Source: JBFFMO01 sp041390025
GTDB taxonomy: Bacteria > Myxococcota_A > Bradymonadia > Bradymonadales > Bradymonadaceae
Length of the DNA: 64,000 bases
NCBI GenBank assembly: GCA_041390025.1
Contig: JAWKQR010000023.1
Coordinates: 1 to 64,000, forward strand
Reading direction: 5' to 3'
The notes below the pieces were generated by a model that worked only from the letters and a program-made list of their open reading frames with translations, made no database searches and had not been told where the DNA came from. The translations under genes were made by a program, and so were the position numbers. Shown one piece after another: positions 48,241 to 57,845 of this stretch. Each line of letters starts with the position of its first letter. Positions within the stretch are counted from its first letter, which is position 1.

Positions 48241-49152
48241 TCAGTGCAGGGTGGGCTGCGCTGCCTCGTCCGCAGGCGTTTCGGCCTTGGGTTCGAGGTT
48301 CATCTTCGCGGCTTTCTCGCGCCAGTAGTCCATGTCGGGCAGATAGTCGTGGGGGTTTTCGAACATGCCGCGGATATGGCGTGAAATCACGCCAATCTGC
48401 GCGCCGTCGTAACACCGGTGGTCGAACGTCACGCCCATCTGCATGACCTTGGCAGCGATGATCTCGCCGCGGACCACCATCGGTCGCTCAAAAATGGCGC
48501 CCGGCAGAGCGACGATGGGGCAACGGCTCGCGGGGACAAGGGGAGCAAACCCGAGTCGAATGTCGAACGGCGCGACGCTCGACACCATGAACGAGCCGAA
48601 CGGATCGCTGCGTACGCCGATCGCATCAAGGTCGATGGGCACGCTGAACGTCAGGAACTCGACCAACTGCAGCACATTGCGCATGAAGAAGATCGGAATC
48701 ATGTTCAGCGACTTCTTCTGCTTTTCGATGTCCTGGTCCTGGCCCTTGCGTACCTTCATGGCCTTCTTGCGAAGCACCAACGCCAGATCGACGATGTCCA
48801 TCTCGTCCGCGCCACGAATCGTCACACCAGACAAATCGTCGCCGGCATCGCCCTTGGTCGCGACCTGCAGGAACGCGTCGACAGACTTACGTTTTTGAAG
48901 GCGGCGGTTGACCACCATCACGTTGAAATCTGGATTCTTCCCAAAAATGCTGGCCAAAGCGTGGGCCGCGATCACCGCGGGCGACACGCGCACGCCTGTA
49001 ATTTCCTCGACCTGCGCGAGGTAGGGCAGCATGTCCTCCATGATCAGGGTTTCATAGCCATAGATCGTGGGGTCACTGGGCGGTGCCCACATGCCAACCG
49101 AGATCTTGCGCCACGTCGAAAGGCGCTCTAGAGGACTCCAATATTTACCCAT
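48241..49152 (-). CDS. free-standing 2-oxoacid dehydrogenase-type acyltransferase catalytic domain
   Basis: The start at 49152 is preceded by GGAGAGG (49165-49159). At 303 residues it is an E2-like catalytic core (chloramphenicol-acetyltransferase fold) with no lipoyl or E3-binding domain in front. The late motif MGVTFDHRCYDGAQIGVI corresponds to the E2 active site DHRxxDGA, so the catalytic His and Asp are kept. Similar stand-alone proteins occur in actinobacterial and myxobacterial genomes; substrate and partner are unknown. A C-terminal Pro/Glu/Ala tail is present. Coupled to truA. Confidence 0.78.
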   Translation of the reverse strand: MGKYWSPLERLSTWRKISVGMWAPPSDPTIYGYETLIMEDMLPYLAQVEEITGVRVSPAVIAAHALASIFGKNPDFNVMVVNRRLQKRKSVDAFLQVATKGDAGDDLSGVTIRGADEMDIVDLALVLRKKAMKVRKGQDQDIEKQKKSLNMIPIFFMRNVLQLVEFLTFSVPIDLDAIGVRSDPFGSFMVSSVAPFDIRLGFAPLVPASRCPIVALPGAIFERPMVVRGEIIAAKVMQMGVTFDHRCYDGAQIGVISRHIRGMFENPHDYLPDMDYWREKAAKMNLEPKAETPADEAAQPTLH

Positions 49153-49334
49153 TTCAAACCTCTCCAAAAATCAGTTTTGGCTGTTTATCAGATTGGCATC
49201 CCAAGCTCCAGACCGCGCGGCGCGCTCGACGATTTCCGTCAAACCAGCGCCAAAATGTCACGGAGCCGTCATTTGATTTTTGGCGTCGGCCTCACTATGT
49301 TCCGCCGCGATTGGAGCGGTCGAAGGAGGTGTCG

Positions 49335-51353
49335 ATGCTACGATTTTTGATGCTTGTGTTGGTCGGTGTGATGGCGGGCTGCCCTGCCGAGGGCGAGTTT
49401 GACGCTGCCGATAATCAAGCGCCCGTAGCGAACGCCGGCCCTGACATTACCGTGGCACAGGGTGACGTCGTCGAGCTTTCTGGAAGCCGAAGCGTCGACC
49501 TTGATGGCGACCCGCTGACCTACCGTTGGGGCCTTGTCACCCCGATCGGAAGCAACGCCAAGCTCATCAACACCAATGGCGAAAACACCCAGTTCACCGC
49601 CGACGCCGCCGGCGAGTACAAGGTCTCGTTGATCGTTTCGGACGGTACGGTGGATTCGCCACTGGACAACCTGCTGGTCACCGCGACACCACGTACCGGC
49701 CAGAACGCGGCGCCCATCGCGAACGCCGGCAACAACGTCAACGTCCAGCGTGGCATGACCGTGCAGCTCGACGGCACGGGCAGCAGCGACGCGGATGGAG
49801 ATCCGCTGTCTTTTCAATGGTCCATCGACCGCCGGCCGGCCGGAAGCCAAGCCGTGCTGAGCTCCGACCGCGCACCACGGCCGGCGTTCATTGCCGATGT
49901 TGACGGCGCCTACGAAATCTCGCTCGTCGTCAGCGATGGTTACGTCGACAGCGCTCCTAGCCAGCTCGTGGTCACGGCGTTTTCGAACAACACCCCTCCG
50001 GTCGCAAACGCGGGCCCAGACCAAACGGTCGCGCTTGGTAGTCGTGTGCAGCTGGACGGAAGCACGTCGTTTGACCCCGATGGTAGCGAAGTTTCGTATC
50101 AGTGGACGCTGGTCACCAAGCCGGCCGGCAGCAACGCCGCGCTCTCGGTGGCCAACTCGCCGACGCCGAGCTTCGATGCAGATGTCGAGGGCAACTTTGT
50201 GTTCGAGCTCGTCGTCAATGACGGCGAGCTGAGCAGCGAACCCGATGTGCTGACCATCACTTCGAGCAAGAACAACCTGCCGCCTGTCGCGCACGCTGGG
50301 TTGAACCAGACGGTGTCCGTGGGGCAGACCGTGAACCTGTCGGGCTCACAGAGCTACGACTCGAACGACGACGCCATGACGTTCAAGTGGAGCTGGGTGA
50401 GCAAACCCACCACCACTTCGGCGGTGTTCAGTTCAAGCACGGTCTCCGACCCAACATTCGTGGCCGACGTAGAAGGCGAGTACATCGCACAGTTGATCGT
50501 CAACGACGGCAGTTTGGACAGCGCTCCGGATTCGGTCACGATCATCGCAACGTTGGCGAACGTACCACCGGTGGCCAACGCCGGCAGCGACCAGGCTCTA
50601 ATCACAGGAACACCCGTCACGTTGGACGGGTCGGCGAGCTCGGATGCCGACGGCAACACGTTGACCTACACGTGGACGTTCACGGGCCGCCCCCAAGGCT
50701 CCACGGCGATGTTGACGGGCGCCAACACCAGAAACCCAACATTTACGCCAGACGTTGATGGCACCTACGTCATCCAGCTGGTCGTCAACGATGGCATCGT
50801 CAACAGCGCCGCGGATTCCGTCGTCGTTTCGGCATCGACACCATCGCTGCCCTCGCCGGCGAGCGAAGGCGATGTCGTCATCACCGAGATCATGCCCGAC
50901 CCCGAGGCCTCCGTAGACTCGGTCGGAGAGTGGTTTGAGGTCTACAATCCAACGTCCACGATGTGGGACCTGCGAAACTGTGTCATTTCAGACGCCGGTA
51001 CGGATTCTCAGGTCATCGCGTCGACAGTGACCGTCGGCCCCGGGGAGTATCGGACGTTCGCACGGAGCGCAAATCCGGGATTTTCGCCCGACTACGTCTA
51101 TGGAACCTACTCGTTGGCCAACAGTAACGACGAAGTCATCCTGACGTGCAACGGCAACGCCATCGCTCAAGTCGCGTACACCGGCTCGTTCCCGTACGCG
51201 ACGGGCGCGAGCATGCAGCTGAGTTCGTCGAAGTACGATGAGCAGTTGAACGACTCGGCCTCGAACTGGTGCACGAGCACGATGGTCTACGCAACGAGTA
51301 ACTCAAAGACGGACGCCGGCACGCCTGGCGCCGCCAACAGCGTGTGCCCATAA
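49335..51353 (+). CDS. surface lipoprotein with five PKD-like domains and a lamin-tail domain
   Basis: The start at ATG 49335 has GGAGG six bases upstream. The lipobox is GVMAGC (Cys16). Five repeats of about 95 residues each open with the pattern PVANAGPDxTVxxGxxVxLxGSxSxDxDGDxLTYxW and close with VSDG.VxSxPxxLVVTA, the PKD/REJ fold. The last 150 residues are a lamin-tail domain (GDVVITEIMPDPEAS...GEWFEVYNPT...WDLRNCVI). Each PKD repeat ends in a Thr-Ala-type linker. Such architecture is typical of large adhesins and secreted matrix proteins. There is no sorting tail. Confidence 0.85.
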   Translation: MLRFLMLVLVGVMAGCPAEGEFDAADNQAPVANAGPDITVAQGDVVELSGSRSVDLDGDPLTYRWGLVTPIGSNAKLINTNGENTQFTADAAGEYKVSLIVSDGTVDSPLDNLLVTATPRTGQNAAPIANAGNNVNVQRGMTVQLDGTGSSDADGDPLSFQWSIDRRPAGSQAVLSSDRAPRPAFIADVDGAYEISLVVSDGYVDSAPSQLVVTAFSNNTPPVANAGPDQTVALGSRVQLDGSTSFDPDGSEVSYQWTLVTKPAGSNAALSVANSPTPSFDADVEGNFVFELVVNDGELSSEPDVLTITSSKNNLPPVAHAGLNQTVSVGQTVNLSGSQSYDSNDDAMTFKWSWVSKPTTTSAVFSSSTVSDPTFVADVEGEYIAQLIVNDGSLDSAPDSVTIIATLANVPPVANAGSDQALITGTPVTLDGSASSDADGNTLTYTWTFTGRPQGSTAMLTGANTRNPTFTPDVDGTYVIQLVVNDGIVNSAADSVVVSASTPSLPSPASEGDVVITEIMPDPEASVDSVGEWFEVYNPTSTMWDLRNCVISDAGTDSQVIASTVTVGPGEYRTFARSANPGFSPDYVYGTYSLANSNDEVILTCNGNAIAQVAYTGSFPYATGASMQLSSSKYDEQLNDSASNWCTSTMVYATSNSKTDAGTPGAANSVCP

Positions 51354-51421
51354 CGCTCGACTGCCCAAACGGCGTGCGCGGCACTTGGCCTTCTGTTAGG
51401 CTCGCCTGCCGAGGAGGTCGG

Positions 51422-53386
51422 ATGCGCACGATCGCTGTCATTCTCACATTATTGGCGGGTTGTTCGTCGGACACATCGTCCAGCGGATCGGCGGATGCCG
51501 GGGCGGACACAGCCGCAGACGTGGCTCGCCTGTGCGAGCCTGATTCGCGTCAATGCAAAGACCTCGTGACATCGCAAGTGTGCGCGGCCGATGGCCAATC
51601 CTACGCCGACGAGCCTTGCGCCGATGATCTTCGCTGCAACGATTTCACGGGCGAGTGTGCCTCGGAAATCTGCGTCCCTGGTGGTTTTGAGGGCTGCACC
51701 GACCTTGGGTTGATGCGCTACTGCAACGAATCGGGCACCCAGATCGTCGAGGCCAACTGCCCGGGCAACGCACCGTGCGAGAACAACGCCTGCGCGGCAC
51801 CAGAATGCGTGCCCGGCGAAGTCCGATGCATCGACAACGACCAGCTCGAAGTTTGCAACGATGCGGGCGCCCGGGTGCCTGGTGCTCGCTGCCCCGTCGG
51901 CACGGAATGCTTCAATGGCTCGTGCGAAGAACTGTGTGAGCTCAACAAGAAAATCTCGAGCTACATCGGCTGTGAATACTGGTCAGTGGATCTGGACAAC
52001 TACGACGATGCGCTGTCTCAGCCGCATGCCATCGTCGTGTCGAACGTCAATGAATCCATCGCGGCCAAGGTCGAACTGACGCTGGGCGAGTCCGGCTCGA
52101 AACTTACGACCGGAGCCGACGGCCAACCCTTTGACCTGACCATTGGACCGGGTGAAGCCGCCATCTATGCGATTCCCACGGGGTTCGACCATTCCGGAAC
52201 CCGTGTCCTGAAGGACAAGGCCATCCGCGTCACGGCCAACATCCCCATCATCGCGTACCAGTTCAACCCTCTGAACAACGTCGATGTGTACTCGAACGAC
52301 GGTACCCTGCTGTTGCCGACGAATGCGCTTGGGAACGAGTATTGGGGCATTTCGTGGCCCTACCGACAGGGACCAAACCTGCGTGGATTCTTGACGATCG
52401 TCAATTCAAGCGGTCAACCCAACCGTGTCACCATCACCCCGACCGCCGAAGTTTTGGCCGGGCCCGACATCCCCGCGATCGCGGCTGGAACCGAGCGCAC
52501 CATCGATCTCGCGCCTGGGGAATCGCTCAATCTGACCGTGAGCGGCATCGAGTTTGACGCCGCGCGCGAGTTTGGATGCCTCCAGGACACCCAAGGGCCG
52601 CCGCCCAATGTGTCGCCTTGCCCGGATTTGACCGGCACCCGCATTGTGGGTGAGCAGCCGTTGACCGTGTTTGGCGGCCACCAGTGCGCCAACGTCGTTC
52701 AAGGGGTGGACCGATGTGACCACATGGAGACCATCCTGTTTCCGGTCAGCACGTGGGGCAAAAACTACATCGGGACCAAGTTCAGTCCCCGGGCGGGCGA
52801 AATCACGCCTGAGCCCGATGTCTGGCGCGTGGTCGCGGCCGAAGACAACACGCAGATCCAGACGATTCCACCGATCGATGGGATTCACGGCAAACGCATC
52901 GATTCGGGGCAGTGGCTGCAGTTTGAATCGACGCAGACCTTCATCCTTGGGGCGAGCAAACCCGTCACATTGGCCCAATACATGGTCGGGTCAAACTGGT
53001 TTGGCATCCCTCGAATTTGCAACGAAGGCATCGACGCCGCGAACCCGACTGGCATCGGCGACCCCGCGATGGCTGCTGCTGTTCCCGTCGACCAGTATCG
53101 GCGCGACTATCTGCTGCTGACACCCAAAGACTACGATCTCGACTTCTTGAACATCGCCGCGCCCGCCGGACGTGAGGTCCGCATCGACGGTGTGCCAATC
53201 CCGCGTGACCTGTTTAAACCGGTCGGCAACGGCAGCTACGAGACCGCGGTCGTGCCCGTCGAAGACGGATTCCACAAGGTGACCAGCGACGTGCCCTTCG
53301 GCGTCCTTTCCTACGGTTACGACTGCCACGTGTCGTACGCGTATCCGGGTGGTCTCAATCTCGAACAAATTTCGGCGAGGCCTTAA
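51422..53386 (+). CDS. lipoprotein with Cys-rich N-domain and IgGFc-binding-protein-like domain
   Basis: The start at ATG 51422 has GAGGAGGTCGG upstream. The lipobox is LLAGC (Cys14). Residues about 35-170 contain three Cys-rich modules (CEPDSRQCKDLVTSQVC; CVPGGFEGCTDLGLMRYC). The remaining 480 residues match the IgGFc-binding N-terminal domain: AIVVSNVNESIAAKVELT, ITANIPIIAYQFNPLNNV, LLLPTNALGNEYW, HMETILFPVSTWGKNYIGT. In animals this domain is in FCGBP; in bacteria it occurs on Myxococcota surface proteins. It may bind glycoproteins or mucins, but the ligand is unknown. Confidence 0.82.
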   Translation: MRTIAVILTLLAGCSSDTSSSGSADAGADTAADVARLCEPDSRQCKDLVTSQVCAADGQSYADEPCADDLRCNDFTGECASEICVPGGFEGCTDLGLMRYCNESGTQIVEANCPGNAPCENNACAAPECVPGEVRCIDNDQLEVCNDAGARVPGARCPVGTECFNGSCEELCELNKKISSYIGCEYWSVDLDNYDDALSQPHAIVVSNVNESIAAKVELTLGESGSKLTTGADGQPFDLTIGPGEAAIYAIPTGFDHSGTRVLKDKAIRVTANIPIIAYQFNPLNNVDVYSNDGTLLLPTNALGNEYWGISWPYRQGPNLRGFLTIVNSSGQPNRVTITPTAEVLAGPDIPAIAAGTERTIDLAPGESLNLTVSGIEFDAAREFGCLQDTQGPPPNVSPCPDLTGTRIVGEQPLTVFGGHQCANVVQGVDRCDHMETILFPVSTWGKNYIGTKFSPRAGEITPEPDVWRVVAAEDNTQIQTIPPIDGIHGKRIDSGQWLQFESTQTFILGASKPVTLAQYMVGSNWFGIPRICNEGIDAANPTGIGDPAMAAAVPVDQYRRDYLLLTPKDYDLDFLNIAAPAGREVRIDGVPIPRDLFKPVGNGSYETAVVPVEDGFHKVTSDVPFGVLSYGYDCHVSYAYPGGLNLEQISARP

Positions 53387-53392
53387 GGATTA

Positions 53393-53525
53393 GGGTCGGC
53401 AAGCTCCAATTGCCCAATGGGCGAACCCCACGCGACGTCCAAAGCACACGGCGGCTTGGACGCTGCCGGTCCATGGGTCGGCAAGCTCCGGTAGCCGAAT
53501 GGGCAGCTTCCAAGCGGCCGTTAGG
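53393..53525. repeat. intergenic hairpin repeats, two degenerate units
   Basis: Two units of GGTCGGCAAGCTCC..TTGCCCAATGGGCGAA and GGGTCGGCAAGCTCCGGTAGCCGAATGGG occupy the whole gap between the IgGFc-like gene and the LRR-like gene. They belong to the same family as at 21.3, 47.3 and 57.9 kb, in the orientation of the 47.3 kb copies. GGCGGCTTGG is also shared with 21.3 kb. Confidence 0.7.
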
Positions 53526-54359
53526 CTACCGGCAGGTCTTGCCGTTTTTCGACATGTCGAGAGTTCTGGGTGGTTCGTCGAGCTGGTCCAAGATGCGTTG
53601 GATCTGACACTCGTCGAGCGCGTAATTGCGAATCGCCTGCATGTAAACGAGCTCGGTCATGTTTTGGAACGCATCGATGGTGGTCAACTTGATGTTGCCG
53701 ATGAGTGAGATGGCACCGTTGGTTTTGAGGCCGTCGAACCCAGAGATCCGCTTGAGCCCGAAGTTGTCGCTTACGTCGATGTTTCCGCGCGTTAGCGCGT
53801 TGATGCCGTCGATCGTTTCCAGCGACTTGTTGTTGTAGATATTCAACCGCCCAACCGTCTTGAGCCCGCTGAGCCCAGCGACCGACTTTAACTTCGGATT
53901 GTCCGAGATTTGAATTTCATAGTCGCCGTTGAGCTCAAGCCCTGAATCTGCAGGCGGCGCGACTTCGACCAGGTTTTCGAGACCTTTTAGGGACTTGAGC
54001 CCTTGGTTGTCGCTGATGACGACGTTGTCTGCGTGCCGGACGCTGGACAATTCGGTCAGATCCTTTAACGAATCGTCCGCATTTCGTATCTCCAAGCTGC
54101 CAAACTCCTCAAACCCTCCAAATGCCTTGATGATTTCAGCATCACCGTTGTTTATGATCCCTGTACGGATGCGGGTACAGGGCGTTTCGCAAAGGGCCTT
54201 GGCTTCCTCCCATCCATTGTTGACGATGATGTGATTGGCCTCGCAATCCTTGCGCGGTCGGTCCAGGTCACACCACTGCTCGATCGGCGGTGTTTGCGGC
54301 CCCGAATCATCACCGCAACCTACGAAAATCAAGGCCCAAAAGATGGGCAGGAATCTCAT
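53526..54359 (-). CDS. LRR-like (receptor-L-type) lipoprotein, downstream copy of a tandem pair
   Basis: This 277-residue lipoprotein has lipobox FVGC (Cys15) and start ATG 54359 with AGGAGG. The CDLDRPRKDC Cys pair is near residue 35. About seven turns of 22-26 residues (LKSVAGLSGLKTVGRLNIYNNKSLETIDGI) form an irregular beta-helix/LRR-like ladder, as in receptor L and BspA-type proteins. It ends with Cys residues. It is about 85% identical by eye to 54579-55412. Probably a cell-surface recognition protein. Confidence 0.75.
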   Translation of the reverse strand: MRFLPIFWALIFVGCGDDSGPQTPPIEQWCDLDRPRKDCEANHIIVNNGWEEAKALCETPCTRIRTGIINNGDAEIIKAFGGFEEFGSLEIRNADDSLKDLTELSSVRHADNVVISDNQGLKSLKGLENLVEVAPPADSGLELNGDYEIQISDNPKLKSVAGLSGLKTVGRLNIYNNKSLETIDGINALTRGNIDVSDNFGLKRISGFDGLKTNGAISLIGNIKLTTIDAFQNMTELVYMQAIRNYALDECQIQRILDQLDEPPRTLDMSKNGKTCR

Positions 54360-54368
54360 GAAATCCTC

Positions 54369-54545
54369 CTACTGATGCAGGTCGATGCATCGGGCTGTGG
54401 CGCGCAAGGGTTTCGCAAAAAGACAACCGCATGCCCAGATTCCGCAATCACAATCATCGGTCCCAGTGGATCGCGTACGGAGGACCCACGAACCCGATCG
54501 CACCGACAAGTCCGCGGTTTCGCCAGCCCCATCAAATTTGACGTC
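54369..54545 (-). pseudogene. duplicated 3' fragment of the upstream lipoprotein gene
   Basis: The bases repeat 55422-55600 almost exactly with an offset of 1,053 bp. Read in the frame KFDGAGE...RSGSW...RTRSTGTDD..C.C it ends ..LRATARCIDLHQ at TAG 54369. That stop forms part of the ribosome site (TAGGAGG) of the following LRR gene, just as at 55422. It has no start and only about 58 codons, so it is a carry-over of the tandem duplication. Confidence 0.75.
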
Positions 54546-54578
54546 ATTGAACGCAACATTGTGAACCCGTGGCTGACA

Positions 54579-55412
54579 CTACTGGCAGGTCTTGCCGTTT
54601 TTCGACATGTCGAGAGTTCTGGGTGGTTCGTCGAGCTGGTCCAAGATGCGTTGGATCTGACACTCGTCGAGCGCGTAATTGCGTTGAACCTTAACGTAGA
54701 CGAGCTCGGTCATGTTTTGGAACGCATCGATGGTGGTCAACGCGACGTTACCGATGAGTGAGATCCCACCCTTGGTTTCGAGGCCATCGAACCCAGAGAT
54801 CCGTTTGAGCCCGAAGTTGTCGCTGACGTACACACTTCCGCGCGTTAACGCGTTGATGCCGTCGATCGTTTCCAGCGACTTGTTGTTGTAGATATTCAAC
54901 ACCCCAACCGTCTTGAGCCCGCTGAGCCCAGCGACCGACTTCAACTGTGGATTATCCGAGATTTGAATTTTATGGTCGCCGGTGAGCTCAAACCCCGAAT
55001 CCGGAAGCGGCGCGACTTCGACCAGGTTTTCAAGCCCCTTCAAAGACTTCAGACCTCGGTTGTCGCTGATGATGACGCGTCTTGCGCGCCTGACTCTGGA
55101 CAACTCGGTCAAGTCCTTTAACGAATCGTCCGCATTTCGTATATCTAAGGCGCCAAACTCCTCAAAGCCTCCCAATGCCTTGATGATTTCACCATCACCG
55201 TTGTTAATCACACCCGTCCGGATGCGGGTACAAGGCGTTTCGCACAGGGCCTTGGCTTCCTCCCATCCATTGTTGACAATGATGGTGTCGGCCTCGCAAT
55301 CTTCGCGCGGTCGGTCTAGGTCACACCACTGCTCGATGGGCGGTGTTTTCGGACCCGAATCATCGCCGCAACCTACAAAAATCAAGGTCAAGAAAATGGG
55401 CAGGAATCTCAT
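54579..55412 (-). CDS. LRR-like (receptor-L-type) lipoprotein, upstream copy of a tandem pair
   Basis: At 277 residues this paralogue has the same architecture as 53526-54359: lipobox FVGC, Cys pair CDLDRPREDC, then a ladder of ISDNPQLKSVAGLSGLKTVG-type turns and C-terminal Cys. Differences cluster in turns around residues 95-120 and 180-250 (for example VRRARRVIISDN against VRHADNVVISDN), and could change the binding surface. The ATG at 55412 uses an AGGAGG that overlaps the stop of the broken lipoprotein gene upstream. Confidence 0.75.
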   Translation of the reverse strand: MRFLPIFLTLIFVGCGDDSGPKTPPIEQWCDLDRPREDCEADTIIVNNGWEEAKALCETPCTRIRTGVINNGDGEIIKALGGFEEFGALDIRNADDSLKDLTELSRVRRARRVIISDNRGLKSLKGLENLVEVAPLPDSGFELTGDHKIQISDNPQLKSVAGLSGLKTVGVLNIYNNKSLETIDGINALTRGSVYVSDNFGLKRISGFDGLETKGGISLIGNVALTTIDAFQNMTELVYVKVQRNYALDECQIQRILDQLDEPPRTLDMSKNGKTCQ

Positions 55413-55421
55413 GAAATCCTC

Positions 55422-57723
55422 CTACTGATGCAGGTCGATGCAACGGGCGGTGGCGCGCAAGGGTTTGGCGTAGGTGCATCCGCATGCCAGAAAAGATCGC
55501 AATCACCCGCGTCGTCGGTCCCAGTGGATCGCGTACGGAGAGCCCACGACCCCGATCGCACCGCCAAGTCAGCCATTTCGCCAGCCCCATCAAATTTACC
55601 GCCCACGGATGTCAGGTAACAAAACGACTGGTTTGCCGGCGCAAGGGTTACTTCTTTGGATTCATCTGCGACCGCTGATGCATTCGAATTTGTCACTTCA
55701 TAGGGGTTTTGTGCGTCGTCCGAAATAACCTCGAACGCATGAGAAGCCGCGTCCGTGATGTAGGTCCCGGTATACCATCCTTCCAAGTAACCTTGCTGGC
55801 TACCCGCGGCAATTTGAGCAGGCGTTGCTGAGTCACCCTGCAACACGATCACCTCCTCGCCCAACCCACGTGTTTTGCCGCTGATCCCAGCGAACGCATC
55901 GCCAGACCATGGTTTATCTGGAAGGTAACCGGTCCACGCCGGCGGTGTGATCGTCGTCGAGTTGCTGGCGTTGTTGACCGCGAGTGAACCTGTCGCGGTG
56001 GCATCGTGGTAGGTTTGTGACGACACACAATTGCCGGCCGAACACGTTTGGTTCCACGCGCAGAATGTGCCGCCACAAGACGGCCCGCGGGTGACATCGG
56101 TGCAAATGATCCGCCCCGCAGCCGCATCGCGTTTGCGGTTTGGTGTGACCAGGTCTCGAAGTACCAGTCGAATTGACACGGCTCAAGGTCGCGCCTTCGC
56201 CACCACCTTCGAGTTTGCCGCTCATCCGATGGAATCCGCAGAATAGATCGTCGATCGACCCTGGTGACATGGCGTCGTTGTTGGTCAACGTGTAGACAAA
56301 CAGCGATGCATCGCGAACGGTCGGGTGGTCGGGATGTTCAAAAGCCGCGGCTCGGTCAGGCTGTTAAACTCTTCGATAACGTCGTCGATGCGTTGCGCGT
56401 CACAATACGTGCAAATGTTGGTCTCGTCTCCGGAATCCAGGGCGTCATCGCAGTCCGAAAGCAGGCTTGGAAGGTCGGAGATAAGCGGATCCCAGGATTC
56501 GTACAAAAAACGCTCCCAATCCCTTGCGTCGTTGGGTTGAATGTAGCGTTGTGGGTTTTGAATCGCGTCCACGTATTTTCCAACTTGCGGCGTGATTCGG
56601 CGCTCGATCGTCCTGACGCGATCTTCAAAATAGGAATAACAACCGAACGCTTGGGCGATTTCGTTTTGGGAAATGCCACAAACTTCTTCGAGGTGCGCGG
56701 TGGCGCTGTAGGCCGTCGCGAGCTGCCAGATGGGGTAACCCAACCGAGTGTAGTCTTCGTTGACGACCGCAACGTAATGCTGGTCTTGTTGGGAATCTCA
56801 CCAGAAATCGCCAAACTCGTCTGCGCGAATGACAGGGTCCCCGGGTCAACAAAGGGCAGGTAAGCACCGCCTTGCAATTCGTGAACGGCGGAGACGTGAA
56901 AAATCGCGTCCGAATACCTTGTCGCAAAATCCTCGAATCGAGCCAACGAGGTCCGTTTGGTTGGTGTAGTTTTCGACCTGCAAAATTCGCAACGTATCCA
57001 TCCAGCCTTGATCCGCCTCGGCACCCAAGCTGTATTCCATGTCTGGCAACCTCGCCGACATCAGGAAAACTTGGCCAAGCTTCTCCTCCTCAAGGTATCT
57101 CACGCCACATCGTATTGACCCATTCGGCCAGGGTGCTGGGTTGAGGATTGATGGGGAGACCGTTGTGCGAAGCGCAGCCTGATTGGCTGGTCGCGCCGCC
57201 GACCGCTGTCGCGTTACGGTCGGCCGTTGGAACGACCACCAATAGCGAAGAGAAGAGGACCATCCACCGACTGGAAATTCTCGTAATAGTGACCGTAAGC
57301 GATGGTGCTCAGCCCATAAAATCGAGCATTCCTTGCGCCGTTTTTCCAGCTTCCGAGACGTTCGTTAAAACATCGGGGAAATCCTCGAACGAATTCACCC
57401 AAAAGGCGCGATGAAATGGCGTGTTGTACTTGGCTTCTTCGAGCTGTTGATGTGTGCCAAAAGCTCGGGCCGGATCTCGGGATCGGTGAGTGTATCCGTG
57501 TGAGCGATGCATTGATTTCCGGTTCCCGTATTTGAAGCGACATCTCTCGAAACGCCTTCACACCAGAGAAAGCCGGAATCAGCGGCTTCATGCGTAGAAC
57601 CCGCGGGATTCTCCACGGTGTTTGGCGCGCGATCGCTACACGAGGCCATGGTAGCTGCGACGGCTAACATGGCGACAAAACTGCTTCCTGCTTCCTGCTT
57701 CCTGCTTCCTGCTTCTTGGTCAT
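55422..57723 (-). pseudogene. large lipoprotein gene broken by six or more frameshifts
   Basis: Pieces of one protein of about 750 residues run in order through all three minus frames. They are a lipoprotein-like N-terminus (FVAMLAVAATMASCS), EAKYNTPFHRAFWVNSFEDFP, LSTIAYGHYYENFQ, MRYLEEEKLGQVFLMSA, FEDFATRYSDAIFHVSAV, GYPIWQLATAYSATAHLEEV, NNDAMSPGSIDDLFCGFH and VTRGPSCGGTFCAWNQTC. The end is RSGSWALRTRSTGTDD..LRATARCIDLHQ. GGGAGGG precedes ATG 57723. A heptamer repeat directly after that ATG currently puts the signal peptide out of frame. I cannot tell decay from sequencing error. I recognise no family; the Cys-rich motif and signal suggest a surface protein. Confidence 0.65.
57681..57717 (-). 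repeat. heptanucleotide repeat at the 5' end of the broken lipoprotein gene
   Basis: Four exact units of CAGGAAG (minus strand) plus partial units lie between ATG 57723 and the signal peptide. ATG 57723 and the in-frame signal-peptide codon at 57670 are 53 bases apart. Adding one unit (60) or removing two (39) brings them into frame; the present count gives a stop after about 19 codons. This is the layout of a phase-variable switch in the OFF state. Confidence 0.75.
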
Positions 57724-57845
57724 TTTCCCTCCCAAATTGGAAAATTATTTGGACGTACCCGACGCCCTTACGGGCAGCCTAACGGCATGAATTGCGAACG
57801 TCAATTACCGAAAAATTAACTCCCTCCACCTCCAAAACCACCAAA

